13,920 nucleotides of DNA from Candidatus Saccharibacteria bacterium UBA3225 (GTDB lineage Bacteria > Patescibacteriota > Saccharimonadia > Saccharimonadales > Saccharimonadaceae): NCBI GenBank assembly GCA_002363515.1, contig DEVX01000070.1, positions 1 to 13,920 of the forward strand, given 5' to 3'. How positions within the stretch are numbered: position 1 is the first letter of the stretch; the number at the start of each line of letters is the position of its first letter. The notes under the pieces were generated by a model. That model was given only the letters and a program-made list of their open reading frames with translations. It ran no database searches and was not told the DNA's origin. Position numbers and translations under genes: made by a program. Below are positions 5,256-11,679 of the stretch, piece after piece.

Positions 5256-5813
5256 ATGACTGAGGCCGCGTCAGAAAGATACAAAAGCTTTATGAGAGTT
5301 TACGAGCAACAAATCGGTTGCCCCGGCTGCGGGAACACTTTAATGAAGTTGGGTTTCTTTGAGGCGCCAGCAAGCAAGAAGTTTCAGGGTGCCTACCCGG
5401 GAGGGCTATTTGACCATTCCGTACTTGTAACAGAACACTTGCTGTATTTAACGGAAAAGTTGAATCTTCACTGGAACTCGCCATATTCGCCCATACGCAT
5501 TGGTATGTTGCATGATTTATGTAAGGCCGACGAATATGTACTGATGCGCGACGAGGACGGCAATGTATATTTCGAGAATAACCAAAAGACTCCGCTGAAA
5601 GGCCACGGCGACAAGAGTGTAATCTTGGCGTCACAAATCATGGATCTGACAGAGGAGGAAGAACTCTGTATCAGATACCATATGGGCGCATTTGGCGACA
5701 AAAAAGAACAGAATCTCTTCACGGACGCTATTCATTTATGTCCGAACGTTTTATTCGTGCACACGGCTGATATGATGGCTGCCCACATCACGAAACAATA
5801 CCAAGAGAGATAA
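5256..5813 (+). CDS. HD-domain metal-dependent phosphohydrolase, phage-like
   Basis: HD-domain proteins are metal-dependent phosphohydrolases acting on nucleotides or other phosphoesters. The 185-aa protein has the full set of likely ligands in order: His54 in GGLFDHS (49-55), His86-Asp87 in MLHDLCKADEY (84-94), His117 in KGHGDKS (115-121), His142 in RYHMGAF (140-146), and Asp172 in HTADMMAAH (169-177). This order resembles small HD hydrolases common in Firmicutes genomes and phages. An N-terminal CPGC (22-25) could bind a metal, but a partner Cys pair is missing. The ATG at 5256 follows GAGAGGTG (5242-5249) by six bases; the GTG at 5247 lies inside that site. The substrate is unknown. It is the only + strand accessory gene between rpsJ and rplC with a recognisable fold. 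Confidence 0.88.
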   Translation: MTEAASERYKSFMRVYEQQIGCPGCGNTLMKLGFFEAPASKKFQGAYPGGLFDHSVLVTEHLLYLTEKLNLHWNSPYSPIRIGMLHDLCKADEYVLMRDEDGNVYFENNQKTPLKGHGDKSVILASQIMDLTEEEELCIRYHMGAFGDKKEQNLFTDAIHLCPNVLFVHTADMMAAHITKQYQER

Positions 5814-5837
5814 CCGGCCAACCTCGAGGCGAAATCC

Positions 5838-5863
5838 AGCCCTGCTCGTGCGGGGCTCTTTTT
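5838..5863 (+). terminator. Intrinsic terminator after the HD-domain gene
   Basis: AGCCCTGC (5838-5845) pairs with GCGGGGCT (5850-5857), one T-G wobble, around TCGT, followed by CTTTTT. On the opposite strand no T-run follows the stem, so it probably serves only the + strand; the convergent - strand gene ending at 5885 shows no clear terminator. Confidence 0.88.
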
Positions 5864-5884
5864 ATTGCTATAACAATTAAGGAG

Positions 5885-7720
5885 TTATTTTGTTATTTCA
5901 GCCCTATCAATCAGCCCCATCAGCTCATGGTCCAGATTGCCCGACCATAGTGAGTCTATCATATAACGATAAGCACCCTCTTTGCGGTATTGTAAACTCA
6001 GTTCATTCAGGCGCCATGTGACTCGTTGGGTTAACTGGCGATACCCAGCAGAAATATCGTCCGGCCAGCCACGATTGAAGTCATCTGAAAACCTATGCCA
6101 AAAACGCTCGAAGTCGCCTGGATCAAAAGGTTTAGCACTGGCAGTCAACTCACTAAACTTGCAAATCTCCTTAAAGCCCGGATCAAAAGCGAGCTCTCGG
6201 TATTCCTTATCGCTGAGATTCCGTACCGCATATGTCGCCATACGTTCTAGAAAAGATAGTGTATGAATCATATCCGAATCAAGAACTCGTTCGTTCCGAT
6301 TGTTCCATAGATGTTCGTTAATGTCTTTTATAATACTCGAAACGTCAGAAAGGCCAACAACTACCCGACCGTCCTCTAACTGGTTTACGGGTAAATCTTG
6401 GATCTTTGCGTCAATTTCTGCTATGCCGCATTTTGGCTTCTCTAGCGATACCTGCCGTGTATTTTCCTCGAGTCGACGTAATATGTCGATTGCTGGCTCG
6501 TTATAATCCTTTCGATCGCCGTTGCAGTGCGTTGTTGCCTCAACGGTTTTGTCGTAATTTGACAAATCTAGACACAGCTTCCCGTCAAAACCGGCACCGG
6601 CATACTGATAATAGTCCTGCGGATCTAAGCGACTATTAATAATCTCACGCAGTCGCGCTTCAGATTGCTCGTGCAGACTAGGGTTATCTTTTGTATCGTA
6701 GAAAATCACCATTGCCTCAAATAACTCATGTAAACCCGGCCTTTCATTGTGGATAAACTCACGAGACTGCCACAAAAAGCCCGAAAGCGCCGCTGCATCG
6801 TTGCGGTTAGATTCAAAACGTGAATAATCGCTAGTTGGGATTTCGCGAAAAATCATCAGAAGGTCACGGATATTACGGGGATTATTTCTCGATGCTAGCG
6901 TTTGAATCGTAAAATCAGAAATACCGAAGGCTCCAACCCTGTCGCCAAAAGAGTTCGAATAGGTCATCAAAGGCCGCACGTGCGGATCGTTCTCGTCGAC
7001 CATCGGAGAAATTCGCTCCCTAAACCCCTCAATAATCTCATCATTTAGCCCATGATTCCGACAGTAATTCTTAAATAAGTCGGCCTTTGTGTGATGTTCG
7101 TTTCCGCCGATCTGGTTATTTGCCGACTCCTCCAACTCTTCAATAAAACTAATGTAGGCATGCACCATGTTAGGGTTGCGACCAATAGCCGCCGTATTGA
7201 TACCGTCACTAAGATGCTCGATGCTACGCTTCCATTCTTTCGCTGGGCGCTCAGAACAGCCGACTAGCTCAGACATAAACTCCTCGCGCATTGTGTCGCC
7301 ATAGGCGTCCTTGTTGAAATATTTAACGTAGGCTAGAAAAGCCTCTGAAGCGTCAAAATACACAGATTGTCGAGCAAATTCGTTCACGTTATGCGACTGA
7401 GAATTAATATAATCAATATCCGACATTAGGGCGCTCACATCGTCCGTATCGAACCTAACCAATGCCGCTATCGCCTCATGTTTGCGCGGCCCTAACTGGC
7501 TATATAACCGCACGACGGCTTCGCGAGCTTCAGCTGTCTTCTCGCCGGGGTTTTCCCATTCATCATCGAGCCATAGCTCCAGAAAATTGCGATCCGTCTC
7601 GCTAGCCTCTATATCTGGACGGAAGAAGACTAAATCTGGAGCTCCTATTACTTCTGGGCTATGCGTACTGTTTTCTGCTTTGGGTAAAGATATAAACTCG
7701 GGCGACTTATCGTTATCCAT
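5885..7720 (-). CDS. Large hypothetical protein, 611 aa
   Basis: I do not recognise this protein. It is a long, acidic, soluble, mostly helical polypeptide, with no signal peptide, membrane helix, Walker A, nuclease or protease motif that I can find. The N-terminal 40 residues are polar and probably disordered; the rest alternates helices and charged loops, rich in Asn, Asp, Glu and Arg, with several Trp and aromatic positions. It is the only gene on the - strand here and faces the HD gene tail to tail. Its promoter region is shared with rplC. The start is taken as the ATG at 7720 because TATAAT (7732-7727 on that strand) lies exactly six bases upstream, suggesting a leaderless mRNA. The in-frame GTG at 7759 would lie upstream of that promoter, has only a weak Shine-Dalgarno, and would add 13 hydrophobic residues. 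A lineage-specific accessory protein is likely. Confidence 0.72.
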   Translation of the reverse strand: MDNDKSPEFISLPKAENSTHSPEVIGAPDLVFFRPDIEASETDRNFLELWLDDEWENPGEKTAEAREAVVRLYSQLGPRKHEAIAALVRFDTDDVSALMSDIDYINSQSHNVNEFARQSVYFDASEAFLAYVKYFNKDAYGDTMREEFMSELVGCSERPAKEWKRSIEHLSDGINTAAIGRNPNMVHAYISFIEELEESANNQIGGNEHHTKADLFKNYCRNHGLNDEIIEGFRERISPMVDENDPHVRPLMTYSNSFGDRVGAFGISDFTIQTLASRNNPRNIRDLLMIFREIPTSDYSRFESNRNDAAALSGFLWQSREFIHNERPGLHELFEAMVIFYDTKDNPSLHEQSEARLREIINSRLDPQDYYQYAGAGFDGKLCLDLSNYDKTVEATTHCNGDRKDYNEPAIDILRRLEENTRQVSLEKPKCGIAEIDAKIQDLPVNQLEDGRVVVGLSDVSSIIKDINEHLWNNRNERVLDSDMIHTLSFLERMATYAVRNLSDKEYRELAFDPGFKEICKFSELTASAKPFDPGDFERFWHRFSDDFNRGWPDDISAGYRQLTQRVTWRLNELSLQYRKEGAYRYMIDSLWSGNLDHELMGLIDRAEITK

Positions 7721-7726
7721 AACTAT

Positions 7727-7732
7727 ATTATA
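7727..7732 (-). promoter_or_regulatory. -10 element of the 611-aa gene (leaderless start)
   Basis: Reading the - strand, TATAAT is followed by ATAGTT and then ATG. With standard spacing the transcript would begin at the A of the start codon, giving a leaderless message. The -35 region is weak (TTTTCC at 17 bases). Confidence 0.5.
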
Positions 7733-7799
7733 TGCGACAAAGCCAACGAGGAAAAGCACTCTCTCTGGCAGTTTATCTCTTTTTACATCTTAAAAACGT

Positions 7800-7829
7800 T
7801 TGACAAAAAGAGGTCATCCGTGCTATAAT
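7800..7829 (+). promoter_or_regulatory. Main promoter of the S10 operon (rplC onward)
   Basis: TTGACA (7800-7805), an 18-base spacer ending in extended -10 TGC, and TATAAT (7824-7829). The start is near 7836, giving a leader of about 107 nt before rplC. Since rpsJ ends in its own terminator, this must be the main source of transcript for the ribosomal block from 7943 onward. The promoter of the 611-aa gene fires in the opposite direction about 70 bases away. Confidence 0.92.
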
Positions 7830-7877
7830 ACATCCCGTATATTATCAACGTAACGGTCGCATTGGCGCAAGAGGTAC

Positions 7878-7901
7878 TGGTCCGTCAATTGACGGAGACC
7901 A
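7878..7901 (+). promoter_or_regulatory. Leader hairpin of the S10 operon
   Basis: A 14-base perfect palindrome, CCGTCAATTGACGG (7882-7895), is extended by TGGT (7878-7881) pairing with ACCA (7898-7901) across a 2-base AG bulge. In RNA this gives a 9-bp stem with an AAUU loop. It lies in the middle of the untranslated leader, where an autogenous or other control element would be expected; no protein target can be assigned. Confidence 0.6.
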
Positions 7902-7906
7902 CTCAC

Positions 7907-7925
7907 AAGCCAATCGATTTTAATG
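7907..7925 (+). repeat. Direct repeat, right copy (upstream of rplC)
   Basis: This is the partner of 2672-2690. The first 12 bases are identical and 17 of 19 match overall. It lies just upstream of the rplC ribosome binding site, so the two copies bracket all accessory genes between rpsJ and rplC. Confidence 0.6.
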
Positions 7926-7942
7926 GGAAAGGACGCCCACAG

Positions 7943-8563
7943 ATGAAAATCATCCTCGGCACCAAGATTGGTATGACCCAGATCATCGGTGAAGATGGTG
8001 TAGTTACACCTGTAACTATCCTCCAAGCCGGCCCGTGCACGGTGACTCAGACTAAGTCTGTCGAAAAAGACGGCTATAGCGCTGTGCAATTGGCATTTGG
8101 TCAGGGTAAGAATCTGAGCAAGGCCGTGTCCGGACACGTCAAAAAATCCGGAAAAGATATCAACCCTAAACACATCCGTGAATTCCGCGTCGAGAATATC
8201 CCAGAAGATGTCACGCTTGGTAGCGAAATCACCGTCGCTAGCTTTACACTTGGCGATAAGGTTCAAGTTACAGGTACGAGCAAAGGTAAGGGCTTTGCCG
8301 GTACCGTTAAGCGCCACAACTTCATGGAATCTCGTAACACGCACGGTTTCAAAGGTGACATTCGTAAGGTTGGTTCCATTGGTTCCATGTATCCACAGAA
8401 AGTCTTCAAGGGCAAGAAGATGGCTGGCCGCATGGGTCATGACCGTGTAACCGTCAAGAACCTCGTTGTCTCCTATATCGACACCGATCACAACCTCATT
8501 GGTCTCAAAGGCGCTGTGCCTGGTCCAAACAAAGGTCTCGTAATGGTGGAGGGAAAGGACTAA
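7943..8563 (+). CDS. rplC: 50S ribosomal protein L3 (uL3)
   Basis: L3 is an early assembly protein of the large subunit whose long loop reaches towards the peptidyl transferase centre. The 206-aa product has family length. It starts MKIILGTKIGMTQ, the usual N terminus, carries GTSKGKGFAGTVKRHNF (111-127) and VFKGKKMAGRMG (154-165), and ends with LKGAVPGPNKGLV. The loop before VFKG reads GSIGSMYPQK (144-153), unlike the more usual form ending in TPG. The ATG at 7943 is chosen because GGGAAAGGA (7925-7933) is nine bases upstream; a TTG at 7862 would add 27 unrelated residues made of leader RNA. It is the first gene of the operon here, and rplD starts two bases after its stop. Confidence 0.96.
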   Translation: MKIILGTKIGMTQIIGEDGVVTPVTILQAGPCTVTQTKSVEKDGYSAVQLAFGQGKNLSKAVSGHVKKSGKDINPKHIREFRVENIPEDVTLGSEITVASFTLGDKVQVTGTSKGKGFAGTVKRHNFMESRNTHGFKGDIRKVGSIGSMYPQKVFKGKKMAGRMGHDRVTVKNLVVSYIDTDHNLIGLKGAVPGPNKGLVMVEGKD

Positions 8564-8564
8564 T

Positions 8565-9167
8565 ATGGCAGATGCAAAATTGAACAAAGACGTATTTGGT
8601 CTTTCCGTCGATAATCATGAGCTAGTCAAACTCGCTTATGATACCTATCTTGCAAACTCTCGCAGCTCTCACGCTAAGACTCTTAAGCGTGGCGAAGTCC
8701 GCGGTGGTGGCAAGAAACCATGGAAGCAAAAAGGTACCGGTCGTGCTCGCTTTGGTAGCACCCGCAACCCAATTTGGCGCCATGGTGGTGTAGCTTTCGG
8801 TCGCACTGGCGAAGAAAACTTCACCAAGAAAATCAGCAAGAGCAGCAAGCTCCTCGCTGTACGTCAGGCCCTCAGTATGCAGAATACTGACAAAGCCGTC
8901 GTAACGATTGCAAAGTTTGACGCTAAGAGCGGCAAAACTAAAGATACAGTCAAAGAACTAAAATTAGAAGCTGGTAAGAACTACCTCCTTGTAGTTCCTG
9001 AGAAAACCGACGAGATTCTTCGCGCTACTAACAATATCGCTAATCTCAAGGTCGTCCGCCCAACTTATCTAAACGTTTTCGATATTCTTAACGCTGATCA
9101 AATCATCATCGTTGAAGCTGCTCTTGAGCAAATCGAAAACTGGCTTATCGGAAAGGAGAACGCATAA
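8565..9167 (+). CDS. rplD: 50S ribosomal protein L4 (uL4)
   Basis: L4 binds 23S rRNA, lines the peptide exit tunnel with its extended loop, and in E. coli represses its own S10 operon. The 200-aa protein contains the diagnostic tunnel-loop block: RGGGKKPWKQKGTGRARFGS (46-65) continuing into RNPIWRHGGVAFG (67-79). The C-terminal half matches the usual globular domain, with ALSMQ after the loop and LNVFDILNADQIIIVEAALEQI near the end. The start ATG follows the rplC stop by one base, and the ribosome site GGGAAAGGA lies inside the end of rplC. The stop overlaps the rplW start as TAATG. Whether L4 regulates this operon through the hairpin upstream of rplC is an open question. Confidence 0.97.
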   Translation: MADAKLNKDVFGLSVDNHELVKLAYDTYLANSRSSHAKTLKRGEVRGGGKKPWKQKGTGRARFGSTRNPIWRHGGVAFGRTGEENFTKKISKSSKLLAVRQALSMQNTDKAVVTIAKFDAKSGKTKDTVKELKLEAGKNYLLVVPEKTDEILRATNNIANLKVVRPTYLNVFDILNADQIIIVEAALEQIENWLIGKENA

Positions 9168-9502
9168 TGTTAATTCGTCCTATCGCAACCGAAAAAGCCT
9201 ATCATGAGCAAGCCAAGCGTGGCTATATGTTCATCGTCCCTAACGATGCCAGCAAACAAGCCGTCGCAAAACAGGTTTCCGAACAATTTAACGTAACAGT
9301 CACTTCCGTTCGTATCAGCGTGCGCAAAGGTAAAGCAACTCGCTTCAGCCGTGGTAAGCATGCCTATCCTGGTACAACTTATCGTCAAGACAAGAAAATC
9401 GCTTTTGTTACCTTGAAGGACGGCGATAAAATCAAAATCTTCGACGAGGAGCCAGTAGCAGAAGCTGACGACAAGAAATCCGACAAGAAAGGGGATAAAT
9501 AA
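9167..9502 (+). CDS. rplW: 50S ribosomal protein L23 (uL23)
   Basis: L23 sits at the exit of the peptide tunnel and is the docking site for trigger factor and SRP. The 111-aa product opens with LIRPIATEKAYHEQAKRGYMFIV (2-24), matching the family's conserved TEK and Y.F.V pattern, then VKQ-like KQVSEQFNVTVTSVRISVRKGK. The body ends near residue 92. The last 19 residues (EEPVAEADDKKSDKKGDK region) are a charged, low-complexity tail not found in typical bacterial L23 and probably disordered at the subunit surface. The start overlaps the rplD stop by one base and the stop overlaps the rplB start by one base, so translational coupling is likely. Confidence 0.96.
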   Translation: MLIRPIATEKAYHEQAKRGYMFIVPNDASKQAVAKQVSEQFNVTVTSVRISVRKGKATRFSRGKHAYPGTTYRQDKKIAFVTLKDGDKIKIFDEEPVAEADDKKSDKKGDK

Positions 9503-10338
9503 TGGCTATTAAAGCATATCGCCCAACTACGCCGGCTCAACGTCAGAAAACAACCCAAGATTTTGATCAGATTACAACCCGTAAACCACTCAAAAGCTTG
9601 GTAAAGAGCAAAAAGCAACAAGCCGGTAAAAACAACTCCGGTCGCATTACGGTTCGCCATCGTGGCGGCGGCGTCAAACGCCACTATCGTATTTTGACTC
9701 ACAATCTTCCAGCGGGTCTTACCCTAAGGATTGAAGAGATCGAATACGATCCAAACCGCAGCGCACGTATTGCTCGCGTTAAAGACCAGAACGGTGTATA
9801 TTACTATATTCTCGCCGATACCAACATGACTAAAGGCGCCGAGATTCAAACTGGCGACGAAGCTCCAATTGAGACTTCTAACCGCATGTCTCTCGAGCAA
9901 ATCCCAGTTGGTACTCAGGTTTATGCAATTGAATTAACTCCAGGTAGAGGTGCTCAAATGGTTCGCGCCGCTGGTGCTTCCGCTCAGCTCATGGCTAAAG
10001 AGAATGGTTATGCCACTCTTCGTATGCCATCTGGCGAAGTTCGCAAAGTATTAACTACTTGTGAAGCAAGCATCGGTACCGTAGGCAACGTTCAACATCA
10101 AAACATCAAGATCGGTTCTGCTGGTCGCAAACGCCGCAAAGGTATTCGTCCAACTGTCCGTGGTGTTGTCATGAACGCTTGTGATCACCCTCACGGTGGT
10201 GGTGACGGTGGCCGTCACGGCTCCGGTAAAGCTCCACGTACTCCATGGGGTCAGCTCACTTTGGGTTACCGCACTCGTCATAATAAGAAAACTAACAAGA
10301 TGATTGTCCGCAGTCGTCATGAAGGAAAGAGGAAATAG
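9502..10338 (+). CDS. rplB: 50S ribosomal protein L2 (uL2)
   Basis: L2 is a large-subunit core protein needed for subunit joining and peptidyl transferase activity. The 278-aa length is normal. Landmarks are GRITVRHRGGGVKRHYR (47-63), IEYDPNRSARIA (80-91), and the conserved C-terminal loop MNACDHPHGGGDGGRHGSGK (224-243), with His231 at the position of the functionally important E. coli His229. PWGQLTLGYRTR (248-259) follows. The usual MNPVDHPHGGGEG is varied to MNACDHPHGGGDG here. The start overlaps the rplW stop (TAATG) with AAAGGGG just upstream; rpsS follows after three bases. Confidence 0.97.
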   Translation: MAIKAYRPTTPAQRQKTTQDFDQITTRKPLKSLVKSKKQQAGKNNSGRITVRHRGGGVKRHYRILTHNLPAGLTLRIEEIEYDPNRSARIARVKDQNGVYYYILADTNMTKGAEIQTGDEAPIETSNRMSLEQIPVGTQVYAIELTPGRGAQMVRAAGASAQLMAKENGYATLRMPSGEVRKVLTTCEASIGTVGNVQHQNIKIGSAGRKRRKGIRPTVRGVVMNACDHPHGGGDGGRHGSGKAPRTPWGQLTLGYRTRHNKKTNKMIVRSRHEGKRK

Positions 10339-10341
10339 TCT

Positions 10342-10632
10342 ATGTCTAGATCTCTTAAAAAGGGCCTTTATGTGGACGCTAAGCTTCAGAAAAAAATCGA
10401 AGCGCTTTCCGCTGAAGACCGCACTATTATCAAGACCTGGGCTCGCGAATCTACTATCAGCCCAGAGATGGTTGGTCGCACTATTGCCGTACATAACGGT
10501 CGCGTCCATGTACCAGTGTTCGTAACTGAGAACATGGTTGGCCATAAGCTCGGCGAATTTGCGCCAACTCGTAAATTTAAGCGCCATGGCGGCAAGAAAG
10601 CCGCTGAAGCTGCAGCAAAGAAGGGGGCATAA
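10342..10632 (+). CDS. rpsS: 30S ribosomal protein S19 (uS19)
   Basis: S19 lies in the head of the small subunit, next to S13, and contacts 16S rRNA near the A-site tRNA. The 96-aa protein begins [12 protein letters not shown] and contains the family blocks [26 protein letters not shown] (29-54) and [28 protein letters not shown] (57-84). The last dozen residues are a short Ala/Lys-rich tail. It sits between rplB and rplV with three-base gaps on each side, the usual order of the S10 operon. The ribosome site GGAAAGAGG lies inside the end of rplB. Confidence 0.97.
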   Translation: MSRSLKKGLYVDAKLQKKIEALSAEDRTIIKTWARESTISPEMVGRTIAVHNGRVHVPVFVTENMVGHKLGEFAPTRKFKRHGGKKAAEAAAKKGA

Positions 10633-10635
10633 TCT

Positions 10636-11049
10636 ATGGCCACTAAAACTGCACATGCATATATTAAAGGCGTAGACAGCCAACCGCGCAAAGTTAGCAT
10701 TGTTGCTAGCTTGGTCCGCGATCGCTATGTCGCCGACGCCGTGATTATTCTCGAGAATACTCCACGTCGCGCCGCAAAGGCTGTTCGCAAAGCAATCGAA
10801 TCCGCCACAGCTAACCTATTGCAAAGTGGTAGCATCGACTCAAAGACTATCGCTATCAACCGCATTTCGGTGACAGCCGGTACTCGTATGCGCCGCTATG
10901 TTCCAGCTAGCCGCGGTCGCGCATTGCCTTATGAAAAGATTTCATCCAACATCTTCGTTGAGGTCGTAGGCGAAGAAAAAGTAAAGAAGACTGCTGAGAA
11001 AAAAGCTGATTCAAAGGCAGACAAGAAAGAAGAAAAGGAGAAAAAGTAA
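10636..11049 (+). CDS. rplV: 50S ribosomal protein L22 (uL22)
   Basis: L22 binds all domains of 23S rRNA and its beta-hairpin lines the exit tunnel. The 137-aa product shows the family layout: QPRKVSIVASLVRDRYVADAV near the N terminus (16-36), TPRRAAKAVRKAIESATANLL (42-62), the hairpin ISVTAGTRMRRYVPASRGRALPYEKISSNIFVEV (77-110). The core ends near residue 113; the remaining 24 residues are a Lys/Glu/Asp-rich tail, longer than in most bacteria. The ATG follows the rpsS stop by three bases and the stop abuts the rpsC start directly. The identification is secure; the tail is the only unusual feature. Confidence 0.96.
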   Translation: MATKTAHAYIKGVDSQPRKVSIVASLVRDRYVADAVIILENTPRRAAKAVRKAIESATANLLQSGSIDSKTIAINRISVTAGTRMRRYVPASRGRALPYEKISSNIFVEVVGEEKVKKTAEKKADSKADKKEEKEKK

Positions 11050-11676
11050 ATGGGTCAGAAAGTAAACCCAGTAAGCTACCGCCTCCAGGTCAACAAGAAC
11101 TGGAGTAGCAAGTGGTTCTCCCGCAAAGCTGACTTCAAGAATTGGCTCATCGAAGATGTCAAAATCCGTGAAGTTATCGAGAACCGCTTCAAGAGCCGCC
11201 CAACTATCGATCGTATCGGTATTGAGCGCAGCCCAAACCTTACTACTATTACCATTCGCACCGCCAAAGCTGGTGCCGTAATTGGTAAGCAAGGTGCTGG
11301 CATCAATGAGCTCAAGAAAGAACTCGAGAAAGTTACTAGCGCTCCTCTTCGCATTAACGTCGAGGAAGTAAAAAAGCCAGAACTCAGCGCAAAGCTCGTT
11401 GCCGAAAATATCGGTTTTCAGCTTGGTAAGCGCATGAACTTCCGCCGCGCCGTTAAGATGGCATGTTCATCTACTATGAACGCGGGCGCCAAAGGAATTC
11501 GCGTTGAGGTAGCTGGTCGTTTGAATGGTGCAGAAATGTCGCGCCGTGAGAAATTTATTGAAGGTTCAGTCCCTCTACATACTCTCCGCGCAGATATTGA
11601 TTTCTACGTCGAGCACGCTCAGACTATCGCTGGTATCGTAGGTGTTAAAGTTTGGATCTATAAGGGGGAGAAATAA
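11050..11676 (+). CDS. rpsC: 30S ribosomal protein S3 (uS3)
   Basis: S3 forms part of the mRNA entry tunnel of the small subunit and helps unwind mRNA. The 208-aa protein has MGQKVNPVSYRL at the N terminus, an RNA-binding KH domain with the GxxG loop GKQG (79-82) in AGAVIGKQGAGINEL, and the C-terminal domain with GIRVEVAGRLNGAEMSRRE and the closing GVKVWIYKGE. The C terminus stops soon after VWIYKGE, so the optional tail of other bacteria is lacking. The start follows the rplV stop with no gap, and the ribosome site (AAGGAG) lies in the rplV end. rplP begins three bases after its stop. Confidence 0.97.
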   Translation: MGQKVNPVSYRLQVNKNWSSKWFSRKADFKNWLIEDVKIREVIENRFKSRPTIDRIGIERSPNLTTITIRTAKAGAVIGKQGAGINELKKELEKVTSAPLRINVEEVKKPELSAKLVAENIGFQLGKRMNFRRAVKMACSSTMNAGAKGIRVEVAGRLNGAEMSRREKFIEGSVPLHTLRADIDFYVEHAQTIAGIVGVKVWIYKGEK

Positions 11677-11679
11677 ATT

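Noticed and set aside
2707..7720. A named defence or toxin-antitoxin system
   Set aside because: Apart from the HD hydrolase no effector, sensor or toxin motif is recognisable, and the genes are separately transcribed, so a joint system cannot be claimed.
7721..7759. Upstream GTG start of the 611-aa protein adding 13 hydrophobic residues
   Set aside because: The added segment lies over a consensus -10 element, has only a weak ribosome site, and is too short for a clear membrane helix.
2606..7800. Transposon, integron or prophage as the carrier of the accessory block
   Set aside because: No integrase, transposase, terminal inverted repeats or attC-like sites were found; only the short direct repeat and one phage-like HD gene point that way.
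7862..7942. N-terminal extension of L3 from the TTG at 7862
   Set aside because: The 27 extra residues are translated leader hairpin; the family starts at MKxxLGxKxGMTQ and a Shine-Dalgarno precedes the ATG at 7943.
7823..8587. 254-codon open frame on the - strand over rplC
   Set aside because: It is antisense to a certain ribosomal gene and resembles nothing; long antisense frames are expected in codon-biased ribosomal genes.
10051..10683. 210-codon open frame on the - strand over rplB and rpsS
   Set aside because: It is a shadow of two highly conserved genes, with no start signals of its own.
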